Below, in pieces: positions 31,201 to 40,339 of a stretch of DNA of 64,000 bases. The stretch spans positions 27,781,001 through 27,845,000 of the forward strand of contig NC_091972.1 of assembly GCF_036711975.1 (NCBI RefSeq), written 5' to 3'. This stretch comes from Onthophagus taurus. Its lineage: Eukaryota; Arthropoda; Insecta; Coleoptera; Scarabaeidae. The translations under genes were made by a program, and so were the position numbers. Below the pieces are notes generated by a model. The model saw nothing but the letters and a program-made list of their open reading frames with translations. It was not told the DNA's origin and did not search any database. The first letter of the stretch is position 1. Every line of letters starts with the position of its first letter.

Positions 31201-31572
31201 ATGCCACCGAAAACTAGTGGGAAAGCAGCCAAAAAGGCGGGTAAAGCGCAGAAAAATATATCGAAAACCGATAAGAAGAAGAAACGCAAGAGGAAGGAAA
31301 GCTACGCTATTTATATTTACAAGGTATTGAAACAAGTTCATCCTGATACCGGTATTTCGAGCAAAGCTATGAGTATAATGAACAGTTTTGTGAACGATAT
31401 CTTCGAGAGGATAGCCGCTGAAGCATCCCGTTTGGCTCATTACAACAAAAGATCAACGATCACCAGTCGAGAAATCCAGACTGCCGTCAGACTTCTGTTA
31501 CCTGGAGAATTGGCGAAGCACGCTGTAAGCGAAGGCACCAAGGCTGTTACTAAGTACACAAGTTCCAAATAA
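31201..31572 (+). CDS. H2B: Histone H2B, 123 aa
   Basis: The start is at 31201 ([19 protein letters not shown]). It has a Lys-rich N-terminal tail, then the canonical fold ([57 protein letters not shown]), ending KYTSSK. The length equals insect H2B. The stem-loop follows 41 bases after the stop, and an intact LINE begins 51 bases further on. Confidence 0.99.
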   Translation: MPPKTSGKAAKKAGKAQKNISKTDKKKKRKRKESYAIYIYKVLKQVHPDTGISSKAMSIMNSFVNDIFERIAAEASRLAHYNKRSTITSREIQTAVRLLLPGELAKHAVSEGTKAVTKYTSSK

Positions 31573-31613
31573 ATGGCGAAATAAACATCCCCCCTCCCTA
31601 CCAAACAACGACC

Positions 31614-31629
31614 GGTTCTTTTCAGAACC
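31614..31629 (+). terminator. H2B histone mRNA 3' stem-loop
   Basis: GGTTCTTTTCAGAACC, followed within 20 bases by GAATAAAGAAT, which could also serve as a polyadenylation signal. Confidence 0.95.
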
Positions 31630-31774
31630 AAAAATTAGTATCTGAATAAAGAATATTATCGCAATTTACAATATTTTTAAGTATGTATGTATGGATTGGG
31701 GAGTGCATGCAAAACCGCACGCCACACTTAGGCCCCATTGGGCCCCTTGTGCATCCTCCCATTACACACTCTGG

Positions 31775-34700
31775 TCACATCAACCAGCCTAAGGATTTAC
31801 CAAAGGCTAGGACGGCTCCTAGAGGTGCATTCCTGATGTCATCTGTGGTCGGCCATTCCTCCCCGAAGGTCCTCATTCTGAGGTCGGTCAGAGAGGGGCA
31901 GTCACACAAGATGTGTTTAACCGTCTCGTCATCCTGTTCACAGGCTCGACAGAGAGGGGAGTCAGCAAGCTTCATGTTTTGAAGGTGCTTGTTTACCTTA
32001 CAGTGTCCCGTGAGGAGACCTGTGGCAGTGCGAAGGGCACTTTTACCGAGCCCTACGAAGAACTGGGCTGTTGCGGCTGAAGGATATTTTAACAATTCCT
32101 TGGCGAGATGACAGCCCGGGGTACGGTCCCACCCGTTTAAAAATTTTTTGTGGGTAATGCGCTTGATTAACTCGATGTGAGTAGCTAAAGAGGGGGTAAT
32201 TATCGGCTCGGGTGCACAGGGCGCTCTACCGGCAGCACGTTTGGCAAGCCTGTCAGCGTGGTTGTTACCCTTGGAGCCGGAATGCCCCTTAACCCACTGG
32301 ATTCTGACACGATTGTATTTCGCGGCCTCCTCCAGTGCTTTGTGACAATCCATTACTACTGCAGACGTTATAATAACTCTGCTTAGAGCTAAAAGAGATT
32401 GTTTACTGTCTGTGAAAATAGTGAAGCACTTACCCCGCTTGTTGGATTCAACAATGCAGTCGGCAGCAAGTTTAATAGCAGTTAGTTCCGCTTGTATGAC
32501 GGTGGTGCTAGACCCTAAAGGTTCCGAGAGGCGAATCGGGGGATCGTGAGAGAATACCCCGGCGCCTGCACCATTTCGTCCTTTTGAACCATCAGTGTAG
32601 ATCTTAAAAGTTCTTCGTTCATCTACTACTGTGGGACTGACGTGGGTGAGGTACTTCTTTGAGAAAACATATTTTGCTGGTCTGTGATCAGTCTTACACT
32701 CGAGTAGGGGTGTGTCTAACACTGCTTCCCTCCAGAGTGTTGAACTGCTGCCAGCGTCCTCATCCTTCATAGTTCCTACTGATTGTAGTCTTTTCATGGT
32801 TACCAACGCCACTTCCTGAATATGTAGGTTGAGTGGTGGTAAATTTAACATGATTTCCATGGCCGCGGTGGGGGTTGATCGCAGCGCACCTGTAACATAT
32901 AGACACGCGAGTCTCTGTATTCTATTAAGTGCAGTGGTGGCGGTAGACCTAGAAGTTCTAGTCCACCATACCACCGCACCGTACGTTAGCATTGGTCGAA
33001 CAACGGCGGTGTAAATCCACAGGGCTATCTTGGGAGACAGACCCCAAGTCCTCCCGACAGCCCTCCGGCACTGGCCGAAGGCGACACAAGCTTTATTAAC
33101 TCTATTGTCTAGGTGGGATTTCCACGTTAGTTTACTGTCTATTATTAAGCCCAAGTACTTAACTTCAGTAGACAGTTTAAGTGGAGTTTTAGCGAGCGTT
33201 GGCAATCTAGGATTGCCAATGTTGCGCTTGCGTGTAAAAAGAACCATTTCTGTCTTCTTGGGATTGACGGAAAGGCATTGTTTATTACACCAGTTCTCAA
33301 TTAGATTGAGTGCTTCCTGCATCCTATCGAGGAGTACGTTAGCGTACTTGCCTCTAATGAGGATTGTCAGGTCATCTGCGTAGCCAACGGTTTTAAAACC
33401 GGCTAGTTTTAGGCGTTTCATGAGGCTATCGAGGGTGAGATTCCACAAAAGTGGAGAAAGTACCCCCCCTTGCGGACAGCCTCTAGTAACAGCCCCTTGA
33501 AGAGTGGCTTGGCCAGCTCTTAGTTTGACGACCCTTTGTCTTAGAGTGCTCTCAATCCAGCCGCACAGGGCCAGAGGAACGTTATGCTCTAGCAAGGCGT
33601 CGTTAATTCCGGAGAAGGTAGTTTTATCAAAAGCTCCTTCCACGTCAATAAAAACCCCGAGGGCGGACTCTTTGTGGTCCAGCGCACCACCGACGAAACT
33701 GATCACTGAGTGAAGAGCCGTCAGCGTGGACTTTCCCTGGGTGTAAGCATGTTGATTAGAGTCTAGTGGCCTGCTGCGCAGACAAGAGTCTCTAATGTAA
33801 CGATCGCAAAGCCTCTCCAACGTTTTCAATAGAAAGGAGGAGAGGCTAATTGGTCTATAGGACTTCGGAAGGAAGTAATCTTGCTTACCCGGTTTAGGTA
33901 TAAAGTTGACCGTGACTTCACGCCAACCTCCCGGTACATAGCGGAACGCCAGGCATCCCTGGAAAATACTCTTCAGGTGCGGTAGCAGGTCATCCAGTCC
34001 CCATTGTAAGAGGGCCGGTGATATCCCGTCCGGTCCTGGAGTTTTGAACGGCGAGAACGTATTCACAGCCCACCGTATTTTCTCCTTCTTGCAGATGACT
34101 TTGGCCAGAAGCCATTCATCAGCGGTAGGTACGTGAATTTTCTCTTGTTGGACATCGTTAAAGTTGTCCGAACCTGAGAAATGAACAGTCATTAAAAGCT
34201 GTAAACTGTCTTGAAGGTTGTCGGTATAAGAACCGTCTTCCTTCTTTAGTATGCCAATACGTTGAACAGGGCTCGAAGCAAGCACCTTTTTTAGGCGGGA
34301 GACCTCTGCAGAGGAAGTAATTTCCTCGCAAAAGTTCTTCCATGCTTCTCGCTTTTTTCGACGAATGGTTTTTTTAAAAGCTGACAGCTTCCTCTTGTAG
34401 AGGTGCCAGTCAGAGTCGATCCTGGAGTCCTTAGCTTTGTTGAAGGCAGTCCGCACCTCTCGTTTCAGTGAGGCAAGCTCGGGGCACCACCAGATGGTAG
34501 CGCGCCCAGATACCTGCTCCCTACGGAGGGGACAAGCCTTTTTATAGGCAAGGATCAAGGAATTGTGTAGAGACTTTGAATAGTTCTCTAGCTCGCAGCT
34601 GTCCACTGGTTTTCGTCGACCGAGTCTAGTCAATAACCCAGATAGTGTAGACCTGAACTTATCCACGTCCGTCCTTCTGGGATTGCGACTCAGTTTGTTT

Positions 34701-35422
34701 ACGATCTTAGTGTTTCCAAGATCAAAAGTAATCCACCTGTGGTCCGACATTGAAACAACGTCGGAAACCCTCCAGTTGTGGATTGATTGTGAAATATTAA
34801 AGGAGGCTAGAGTGATATCAATTACCGACTGACCTTTCGCAGTTACAAAGGTCGGTTCAGTGCCTCGGTTTAGTATGTCTAAATTACTGCAATAAATAAA
34901 GTCTAAGAGGGCCTTACCTCTAGTGTTGTCATTCGCACTACCCCAAGCCGTTGAGTGAGCGTTTGAATCGCAGCCGATGACAAGATTCCATTTACCTACC
35001 CTAGCGGCTTCAACCAGTCGCACCAATCCTTCGGATGGTGGCAGGTCCTCAATGGGGAGATAAACAGATGTCAGCAGAATGTCTGTTTCCTTCCGGTTGA
35101 CAGTAGAACGTATCCTAACGGTCGTCGCATCTGTGTCCGTGAATTGGGGCATCAGATAGCTCCGCACATGTTTAGGTACGTAAATGGCGGTTCGAATCTT
35201 CCCTTCCCTGGGGCAGCTGAAAATAGAACCGCTTAAACCACTGAGTCCGCAGACCCTGGATTTATTAACCCAGGGTTCTTGGATCAGTGCGATAACGTTA
35301 CTCATCATATCGAGGTGACGACAAAGGGTGGCAGTTGCAACCCTGCTATGATGCAGGTTGCACTGAACCACCGTCAGATCGTCCCCCTCCTCTGGTACAT
35401 CACCTCTGCGTAGTCCCATCAT
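31775..35422 (-). CDS. LINE ORF2: AP endonuclease, reverse transcriptase and RNase H, 1215 aa
   Basis: Endonuclease (residues ~15-240): LIQEPWVNKS, VIGCDSNAHSTAWGS, VIDITLAS, SMSDHRWITF, all catalytic motifs present. RT (~480-760): SYRPISLSSFLLKTLERLCD, FIDVEGAFDKT, GCPQGGVLSPLLW, VGYADDLTIL. RNase H (~950-1080): IYTDGSKGRNGAGAGV (Asp), IQAELTAIKLA (Glu), IFTDSKQSLLAL (Asp), HSGSKGNNHADRLAKRA (His/Asp). The C-terminal knuckle is CRACEQDDETVKHILCDCP. A terminal RNase H plus DUF4780-type ORF1 fits the LOA/R1 side of the Jockey group. There are no stops or missing catalytic residues, so it is likely functional or very recently so. Confidence 0.95.
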   Translation of the reverse strand: MMGLRRGDVPEEGDDLTVVQCNLHHSRVATATLCRHLDMMSNVIALIQEPWVNKSRVCGLSGLSGSIFSCPREGKIRTAIYVPKHVRSYLMPQFTDTDATTVRIRSTVNRKETDILLTSVYLPIEDLPPSEGLVRLVEAARVGKWNLVIGCDSNAHSTAWGSANDNTRGKALLDFIYCSNLDILNRGTEPTFVTAKGQSVIDITLASFNISQSIHNWRVSDVVSMSDHRWITFDLGNTKIVNKLSRNPRRTDVDKFRSTLSGLLTRLGRRKPVDSCELENYSKSLHNSLILAYKKACPLRREQVSGRATIWWCPELASLKREVRTAFNKAKDSRIDSDWHLYKRKLSAFKKTIRRKKREAWKNFCEEITSSAEVSRLKKVLASSPVQRIGILKKEDGSYTDNLQDSLQLLMTVHFSGSDNFNDVQQEKIHVPTADEWLLAKVICKKEKIRWAVNTFSPFKTPGPDGISPALLQWGLDDLLPHLKSIFQGCLAFRYVPGGWREVTVNFIPKPGKQDYFLPKSYRPISLSSFLLKTLERLCDRYIRDSCLRSRPLDSNQHAYTQGKSTLTALHSVISFVGGALDHKESALGVFIDVEGAFDKTTFSGINDALLEHNVPLALCGWIESTLRQRVVKLRAGQATLQGAVTRGCPQGGVLSPLLWNLTLDSLMKRLKLAGFKTVGYADDLTILIRGKYANVLLDRMQEALNLIENWCNKQCLSVNPKKTEMVLFTRKRNIGNPRLPTLAKTPLKLSTEVKYLGLIIDSKLTWKSHLDNRVNKACVAFGQCRRAVGRTWGLSPKIALWIYTAVVRPMLTYGAVVWWTRTSRSTATTALNRIQRLACLYVTGALRSTPTAAMEIMLNLPPLNLHIQEVALVTMKRLQSVGTMKDEDAGSSSTLWREAVLDTPLLECKTDHRPAKYVFSKKYLTHVSPTVVDERRTFKIYTDGSKGRNGAGAGVFSHDPPIRLSEPLGSSTTVIQAELTAIKLAADCIVESNKRGKCFTIFTDSKQSLLALSRVIITSAVVMDCHKALEEAAKYNRVRIQWVKGHSGSKGNNHADRLAKRAAGRAPCAPEPIITPSLATHIELIKRITHKKFLNGWDRTPGCHLAKELLKYPSAATAQFFVGLGKSALRTATGLLTGHCKVNKHLQNMKLADSPLCRACEQDDETVKHILCDCPSLTDLRMRTFGEEWPTTDDIRNAPLGAVLAFGKSLGWLM

Positions 35423-36762
35423 TTTGGCGTCGAGGTGTCAATATCAGCGACCATGTCTGCAGGTGGCGAATCCAAAATGGACTCATCAGCCACCTCAGAG
35501 AGGGCTAGAGAGCCTGGCGTTGAAGGTGCCAAGTTGACGATTGTGACGTCGTCTTCCTTGGCGGACGGTGCCTCAGCGGCATCCATTTCCTCCACAGCTT
35601 TTTGGGTCCCAGTTGTGACTGGGTCTTCAGCTACCGGGTCCTTGAGTCTACTGACTTTGGCCGTGAGCGTATTAAAGAGGTAGCATATTCTACCTTTGTT
35701 TTCCCTCAACCAATCGGCGTCCCTTTGACCAACTCCAAAGACGAGGAGTCGACCTTCACGGTCCTCTCTCACCTCGAAGCGGAAAAGGCACCAATTACGG
35801 ATGTCGAGGTGCTTATTCTGTCCAATCAGGATAGCTAGGGTACGTTCTTTACCCTTGACTTCAACTCCATTGTCCGGGATCCAGAGTTGGACTCTGGATA
35901 AGGCCGGAAGTTCGGAGTCTTTTACCACGCTCAACCTTACCCCTTCAAGGGGTGGGAGCGAGTTAACCTCCGCCTTTAACCATTCCAACGAATGATCATT
36001 ATTACAGGCGATCTTTAGGACCTGACCTGTATAAGTCATGGCTGAAAAGGTCGGCGTCGGTGCCTCCTCTTCAGGTTTATCAATGTTGATGCAGATGTCT
36101 CGAGCGAGCGCCTGCACCAAATTGTCTTTTATGGTATCAGCTTCCTCTTCGGTAAGTTTACCGACTTGGTTGAGGCCGTTGATAATCGCGACTTTAAGAT
36201 GCCCTAGAAGCGCATCCTTATAGTCGGTCGTCTTGCGAGCCGCTTTCCCCTGGGGCTTGTCCTGCCTCGGCCTCTTCGTCACCTTCATAGAAGGTTCAGA
36301 AGAGTTGGCGGATCTCAGCCTTTTGGGACCCGCACCAGCCTCACCCCGGGTTCGGGCGTCGACCTGTCCTCTCGACTGCGGCGGCCGCGCCCTTGAGTCG
36401 CCCTGTCCGCTGGATTGCGGCGGTCGTACTCTTTTCGGGACAGCCACGCCACTAGTCGATTGCGGCGGTCGCGCTCTCGACCCGTCGTGGGTTTTCGGCC
36501 GTGCTCGGCCGCTTTCGCGTCTGGAGCCGCTGTGGGTGGGGGCCGTACCGGCCTCCTCTTCCCTAGCGAACCTCCGACTCATTGTCTCTCTAGTCTCTGC
36601 GCCGCGAGACCGATGGCGCGGACCGCGATGGCGGCGGTTACGACGGCGGACCTCGGTGAAGTCCTGCGCGTCGTCCGACCTTGCCGGCGGCGGCGGCTCA
36701 TCGGCCCCTGAGGGCGTACCACTAGCGAGTGGGGTAGGATTTTTGCTCTTAGAAGAGCTCAT
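35419..36762 (-). CDS. LINE ORF1 protein with DUF4780-like domain, 447 aa
   Basis: The first ATG is at 36762 (MSSSKSKN); the longer reading starts with TTG. Residues ~1-160 are disordered and Arg-rich, with repeated RARPPQS-type heptads. Residues ~195-400 contain VAIINGLNQVGKLTEEEAD, FSAMTYTGQVLKIACNN, SLEWLKAEV and LSRVQLWIPDN, matching the DUF4780 domain of insect LINE ORF1 proteins. It is an RNA-binding nucleocapsid-like partner. Its stop overlaps the ORF2 start as ATGA, which favours termination-reinitiation for ORF2 translation. Confidence 0.88.
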   Translation of the reverse strand: MSSSKSKNPTPLASGTPSGADEPPPPARSDDAQDFTEVRRRNRRHRGPRHRSRGAETRETMSRRFAREEEAGTAPTHSGSRRESGRARPKTHDGSRARPPQSTSGVAVPKRVRPPQSSGQGDSRARPPQSRGQVDARTRGEAGAGPKRLRSANSSEPSMKVTKRPRQDKPQGKAARKTTDYKDALLGHLKVAIINGLNQVGKLTEEEADTIKDNLVQALARDICINIDKPEEEAPTPTFSAMTYTGQVLKIACNNDHSLEWLKAEVNSLPPLEGVRLSVVKDSELPALSRVQLWIPDNGVEVKGKERTLAILIGQNKHLDIRNWCLFRFEVREDREGRLLVFGVGQRDADWLRENKGRICYLFNTLTAKVSRLKDPVAEDPVTTGTQKAVEEMDAAEAPSAKEDDVTIVNLAPSTPGSLALSEVADESILDSPPADMVADIDTSTPK

Positions 36763-37218
36763 TGTGCCCAATTGGGTATTTAACCTTTATAAAAAGAAAC
36801 CGGGGTCAGCTTGACGAGATGTCAAGCGACGCACGCGGTTAAGTTTTTAGGTTATGTCACTCGGTAGTTAGAAAAATTTATTATTTATTTTTAAGTTAAC
36901 CCGGCGACAGTGTGGTGGGTTTTTTGCATACAACCTTTGTGGTGGGGTATGACATACACTAAAATAAATTGACAGAATAAATAAAAATTCTGGTTTTTGT
37001 GTATATTTTAAGTAACTTTTATTCACTGTAGTATATCTTGATAAGGATATATATTTTCAGTTCATAGTGACTAGTTGTCAAAAAATAACGCAGTAAATCA
37101 TTGACTATTAATTTTTGTAACTAAAAGAAACTTATTGTTAGCTAAAGAAATATTGATAAGTAGTTAAAAAGAAAGATGAAATATTGGAAAATAGAAAGCA
37201 GAAACTGATTTCCTTTAT

Positions 37219-37720
37219 TCATGCCCGAGCAGTCATACAGTCATCACACGATACCACAGAATGTTCTAAACAAACAGCTTTTTTACACTTTGCACATCTA
37301 TAAAATGTTTTTCTGTCACTTTTCCTAGGATAAAATTCGCATCTTCTAGATAGTTTATGTCGTTTCCCCGGTGGTTCATAAACGTTCATTTCGTCTACTG
37401 GCCTGGGGAGTAGCAATTCACGTGGGAGCCTTTTATGCAGAGCTCTGATTGCTTTGTGCTCCGTCAACAGTTGTATGGCCAATGTTTTCCATCTTTTACT
37501 ATTGCGAGGTACATCGTAGCTCGCCGACAGCTCATCAACGACATCTACGCCACCTTTTGTAGCATTATAAAACGAAACTACTTCCGGTTTTCTTTTATCC
37601 CCAGTAGTTTCATCAATATCTGGAGTATGGTGTAAAGTAGACATAAGAAGTACAACTTTACCTTTTTGGAAACTAAAGTGATACCTTTTTGAAAATCAAA
37701 TTTGCTGGAATGGTCTGGTC
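37219..37720 (-). pseudogene. piggyBac transposase, C-terminal part with cysteine-rich domain
   Basis: The reverse frame contains TPDIDETTGDKRKPEVVSFYN, NATKGGVDVVDELSASYDV (third catalytic Asp region) and a C-terminal cysteine-rich finger (FYRCAKCKKAVCLEHSV, CDDCM). This is the typical piggyBac end. It is separated from the upstream DDE block by a break near 37,700. Confidence 0.9.
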
Positions 37721-37729
37721 TGTTTTTCA

Positions 37730-38140
37730 CTACTTGAAAATGAAGCTCTCGGGTATTTGCCGTTTGTTCTTCCTAACCGTCCCGACGGGTGTAATTCTGT
37801 GTTGTCTCAGCAGTGTTAGCATCAGATCATAATTGCTGAACCAATTATCAAACGTTACATTTCGTTTTGTGCCGGAAATTGGAGCTATAAGTCTAAGAAC
37901 CACATCGTTTGGCTTATTGCTCAACTTGAATGGACCATCAGGTTGCAGTCCCACGTACAATTCTAAGTTGGGAACAAAGTATGATTTTGCATCTACAAGT
38001 GTAAATATTTTCAAACCATAACGTGCTGGCTTTTTGGGCATGTATTGACGAAAAGCACAGCGACCCCTGAATGCTTCTAACTTTTCATCAATGGTGAGAT
38101 ATTCGCTTGGAGTAAACGAATCCTGGCATTTCCCTACCAA
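37730..38140 (-). pseudogene. piggyBac transposase, DDE core (first copy of duplicated segment)
   Basis: The reverse frame contains SFTPSEYLTIDEKLEAFRGR (first catalytic Asp), CAFRQYMPKKPARYGLKIF, the VTFDNWFSNYDLML block (second Asp) and GTVRKNKRQIP. The first ~50 residues repeat those at about 39,480-39,640. Confidence 0.9.
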
Positions 38141-38630
38141 GTGGAAATGCTCGGACGTTGTCGTGTTACCGAAACCCGGGGCGAACCTAACGTTCCCGCA
38201 AAGCTACAGGCCCATCAGTTTGCTTTCTTGTCTCGGCAAGGTATGCGAGAGGATCGTCCAGACGAGGCTACAAAGATCAATTCAAGATCTTAAGCTCGTT
38301 CAGGACGAACAGTTTGGTTCCTGACCCAAACATTCCACCGTACACCAGGTATTGCGACTTGTCGAATACATAACCGAAGGCTTCAATCGAAAGCAAAGCA
38401 CTTGTGCGGCGCTTTTCGATGTTGCCCAGGCGTTCGACAAAGTATGGCATGAAGGACTTTTGTTCAAAATGCTAGAAGCGGGCGTGCCCCTGGCGTTGGT
38501 TCAATTGATTGCGTCCTATCTTGGCGGTGGGAAGGCGCGCATCAAATTGAACGGTACGCGTTCGACAGAGCGAATCCTAACTGCTGGCGTCCCTCAGGGG
38601 TCGTTGCTTTCACCGATCCTTCTTAAGTAA
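38125..38630 (+). pseudogene. jockey-type LINE reverse transcriptase fragment
   Basis: The forward frame reads FPTKWKCSDVVVLPKPGAN, SYRPISLLSCLGKVCERI, a stop (within QFGS*PKHST, normally QFGFRPKHST), LFDVAQAFDKVWHEGLL (first catalytic Asp) and GVPQGSLLSPIL. It ends before the YADD box. It runs opposite to the piggyBac transposase and lies between the two duplicated piggyBac pieces. Confidence 0.88.
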
Positions 38631-39761
38631 TCCTTCTTCTATTGACAGTTCTTCCCTCTTTTCGAAAAAAGAATGTAAATCAGTTGGAATCTCTTTCTTT
38701 TCTGGCCAATGTTGGTAAACAAATCTAGATATTTTCTCAAATGTAGCATCCTTACTAGTGTCATCTTTTAATTTCCGCTTTTTCACAGCAAGATGTCGTA
38801 GTCTTAATCGTAATAGACGACCTCGTTTTGGCCCACCTATATTTTCTATTTCAGAAGGTTCGTCATTATTAGTAGGTAGACGTGATAAAACATCTGTGGG
38901 TGCGTTGTCTTTTCCTTTCTGGTAAATGATTGAGTAATCGTAACTGTTCAAAATAATCGCCCATCGTAAAAGTCGGTTACTCGCTATTTTCGGTGTTTGA
39001 CGATTTTCACCAAAAATCCTTTCAAGCGGTCTATGATCAGTGAATATTGAAAACTTACGACCATAGATATACTGGTGAAATGTTGTGACGGCGAAAATAA
39101 TCGCCAATGCCTCTTTGTCTATCGTAGCATATCTTTTTTCAACATCTGTAAATTTTCTTAACGCATATGCAATTGGACGTAATTTTCTATCAGGGCATTC
39201 ATGAAAAAGAACCGCACCTGCTCCTCTGTCACTCGCATCGCTCGTGATTATTATTCGCCATTGAGGGTTATAATGAATAAGAGTATCGGATGAAGACAGA
39301 ATTAATTTTAAATCTTCAAAAACTTTTTTGTTCTCTTTAGACCAAATCCAATGTTGTCCTTTTTTTAAAAGTTCATATAGAGGTGTACATCTAACATAAA
39401 GATTTGGAATAAACTTTCCATAATATGAAATAGCTCCTAGAAACGATCGAAGTTCTGTCGTATTTGTCGTATAAATAAAGTATGATTTTGCATCTACAAG
39501 TGCAAATATTTTCAAACCATAACGTCGTGCTGGCTTTTTGGGCATATATTGACGAAAAGCACAGCGACCCCTGAATACTTCTAACTTTTCGTCAATGGTG
39601 AGATATTCGCTTGGAGTAAACGAATCCTGGCTATTCTCAACGAATTTCTCAAATAATGCCCTCACTGCTGTCATCTTGTCAATATTTTTCCTTTCCGCAC
39701 GATTATTTATGTTGTCAAAGCGTAAGCAAGACAGCACGAAAATGAACCGTTGCAAAGACAT
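38610..39761 (-). pseudogene. Chimeric ORF: piggyBac N-terminal core fused in frame to gypsy RT/RNase H
   Basis: This 383-codon reverse ORF starts with piggyBac sequence (MSLQRFIFVLSCLRFDNIN, SFTPSEYLTIDEKLEVFRGR to DAKSYF). At about 39,476 it passes without a frame break into gypsy sequence: FLGAISYYGKFIPNLY, TSDASDRGAGAVLFHE, YATIDKEALAIIFAV, FTDHRPLERIF and NAPTDVLSRLP. It contains the first piggyBac Asp block and all of gypsy RNase H. The open fusion is probably accidental, since both parts are incomplete, but it could be transcribed from the piggyBac promoter. Confidence 0.87.
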
Positions 39762-39773
39762 TGTTTCTCTGAA

Positions 39774-40330
39774 TTAACTTATCCCAGCTCCATCTGTCGA
39801 CCAAAGCTCCTCAAGGTTTAGCCCAGAACTTTTGAAAACTACTGCCAGATAGAGAAGTTCGAATAAAGCTCTTATTTCTGTTGCATTCGTATCCCGTACA
39901 ACGTATTGATGATTTTCATCGTAGCAAACAGATTTCTGTCGTATTTTTATATTGGTGCACATCACAATATCGTCCACCATATCAGAAATTATAAACTGAT
40001 TGAAACATTCAATTGGTGTTTTAGCATTCTTGGTTGTACTTTTTATGCCTGGTAGGTGTGTGATTATATTCTCTGTACGCGTGCGAACATTCTTGGGAAA
40101 ATCTTGTGAAGCCCATGTTGTACCATCCTTGCCTAAATATTTTCGACAGATTTTTGGTATTTCACTTTCAGTTACTTCTTCGCATCCTCCTCACCATCAG
40201 AGTTATGATTACTGTCACATACAAAATCAGATTCGTCTTCACTTTCGGAGCCAATGGGATTTTCGGCTTCTTCAACCTCTTCCCAGAGAGCTAATAATCG
40301 TGCCTATTCTTGTTCATAATGGCCTGCCAT
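39774..40330 (-). pseudogene. piggyBac transposase, N-terminal part
   Basis: Reverse-strand pieces: an acidic N-terminus (LWEEVEEAENPIGSESEDES and NHNSDGEED), then KTPIECFNQFI-like remnants. An open stretch at 39774-39980 follows with DDIVMCTNIKIRQKS, DTNATEIRALFELLYLA and GLNLEELWSTDGAG. This is the standard piggyBac N-terminal region; frameshifts interrupt it near 40,010 and 40,260. Confidence 0.82.
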
Positions 40331-40339
40331 AAAACTGAA

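Larger units (their letters stand above)
31681..36850 (-). mobile_element. LOA/R1-like LINE with two intact ORFs
   Basis: The element is reverse-strand. The 3' end is a (CATA)n-type tail at 31681-31694 beside the H2B gene, and the 5' region ends near 36,850. ORF1 (35419-36762) and ORF2 (31775-35422) are both open and overlap by ATGA. The piggyBac tip starts about 50 bases beyond its 5' side. No target duplication could be fixed. Confidence 0.85.

Noticed and set aside
36233-36814. Forward ORF of 193 codons opposite the LINE ORF1
   Set aside because: It is the GC-rich antisense shadow of the Arg/Pro repeat region.
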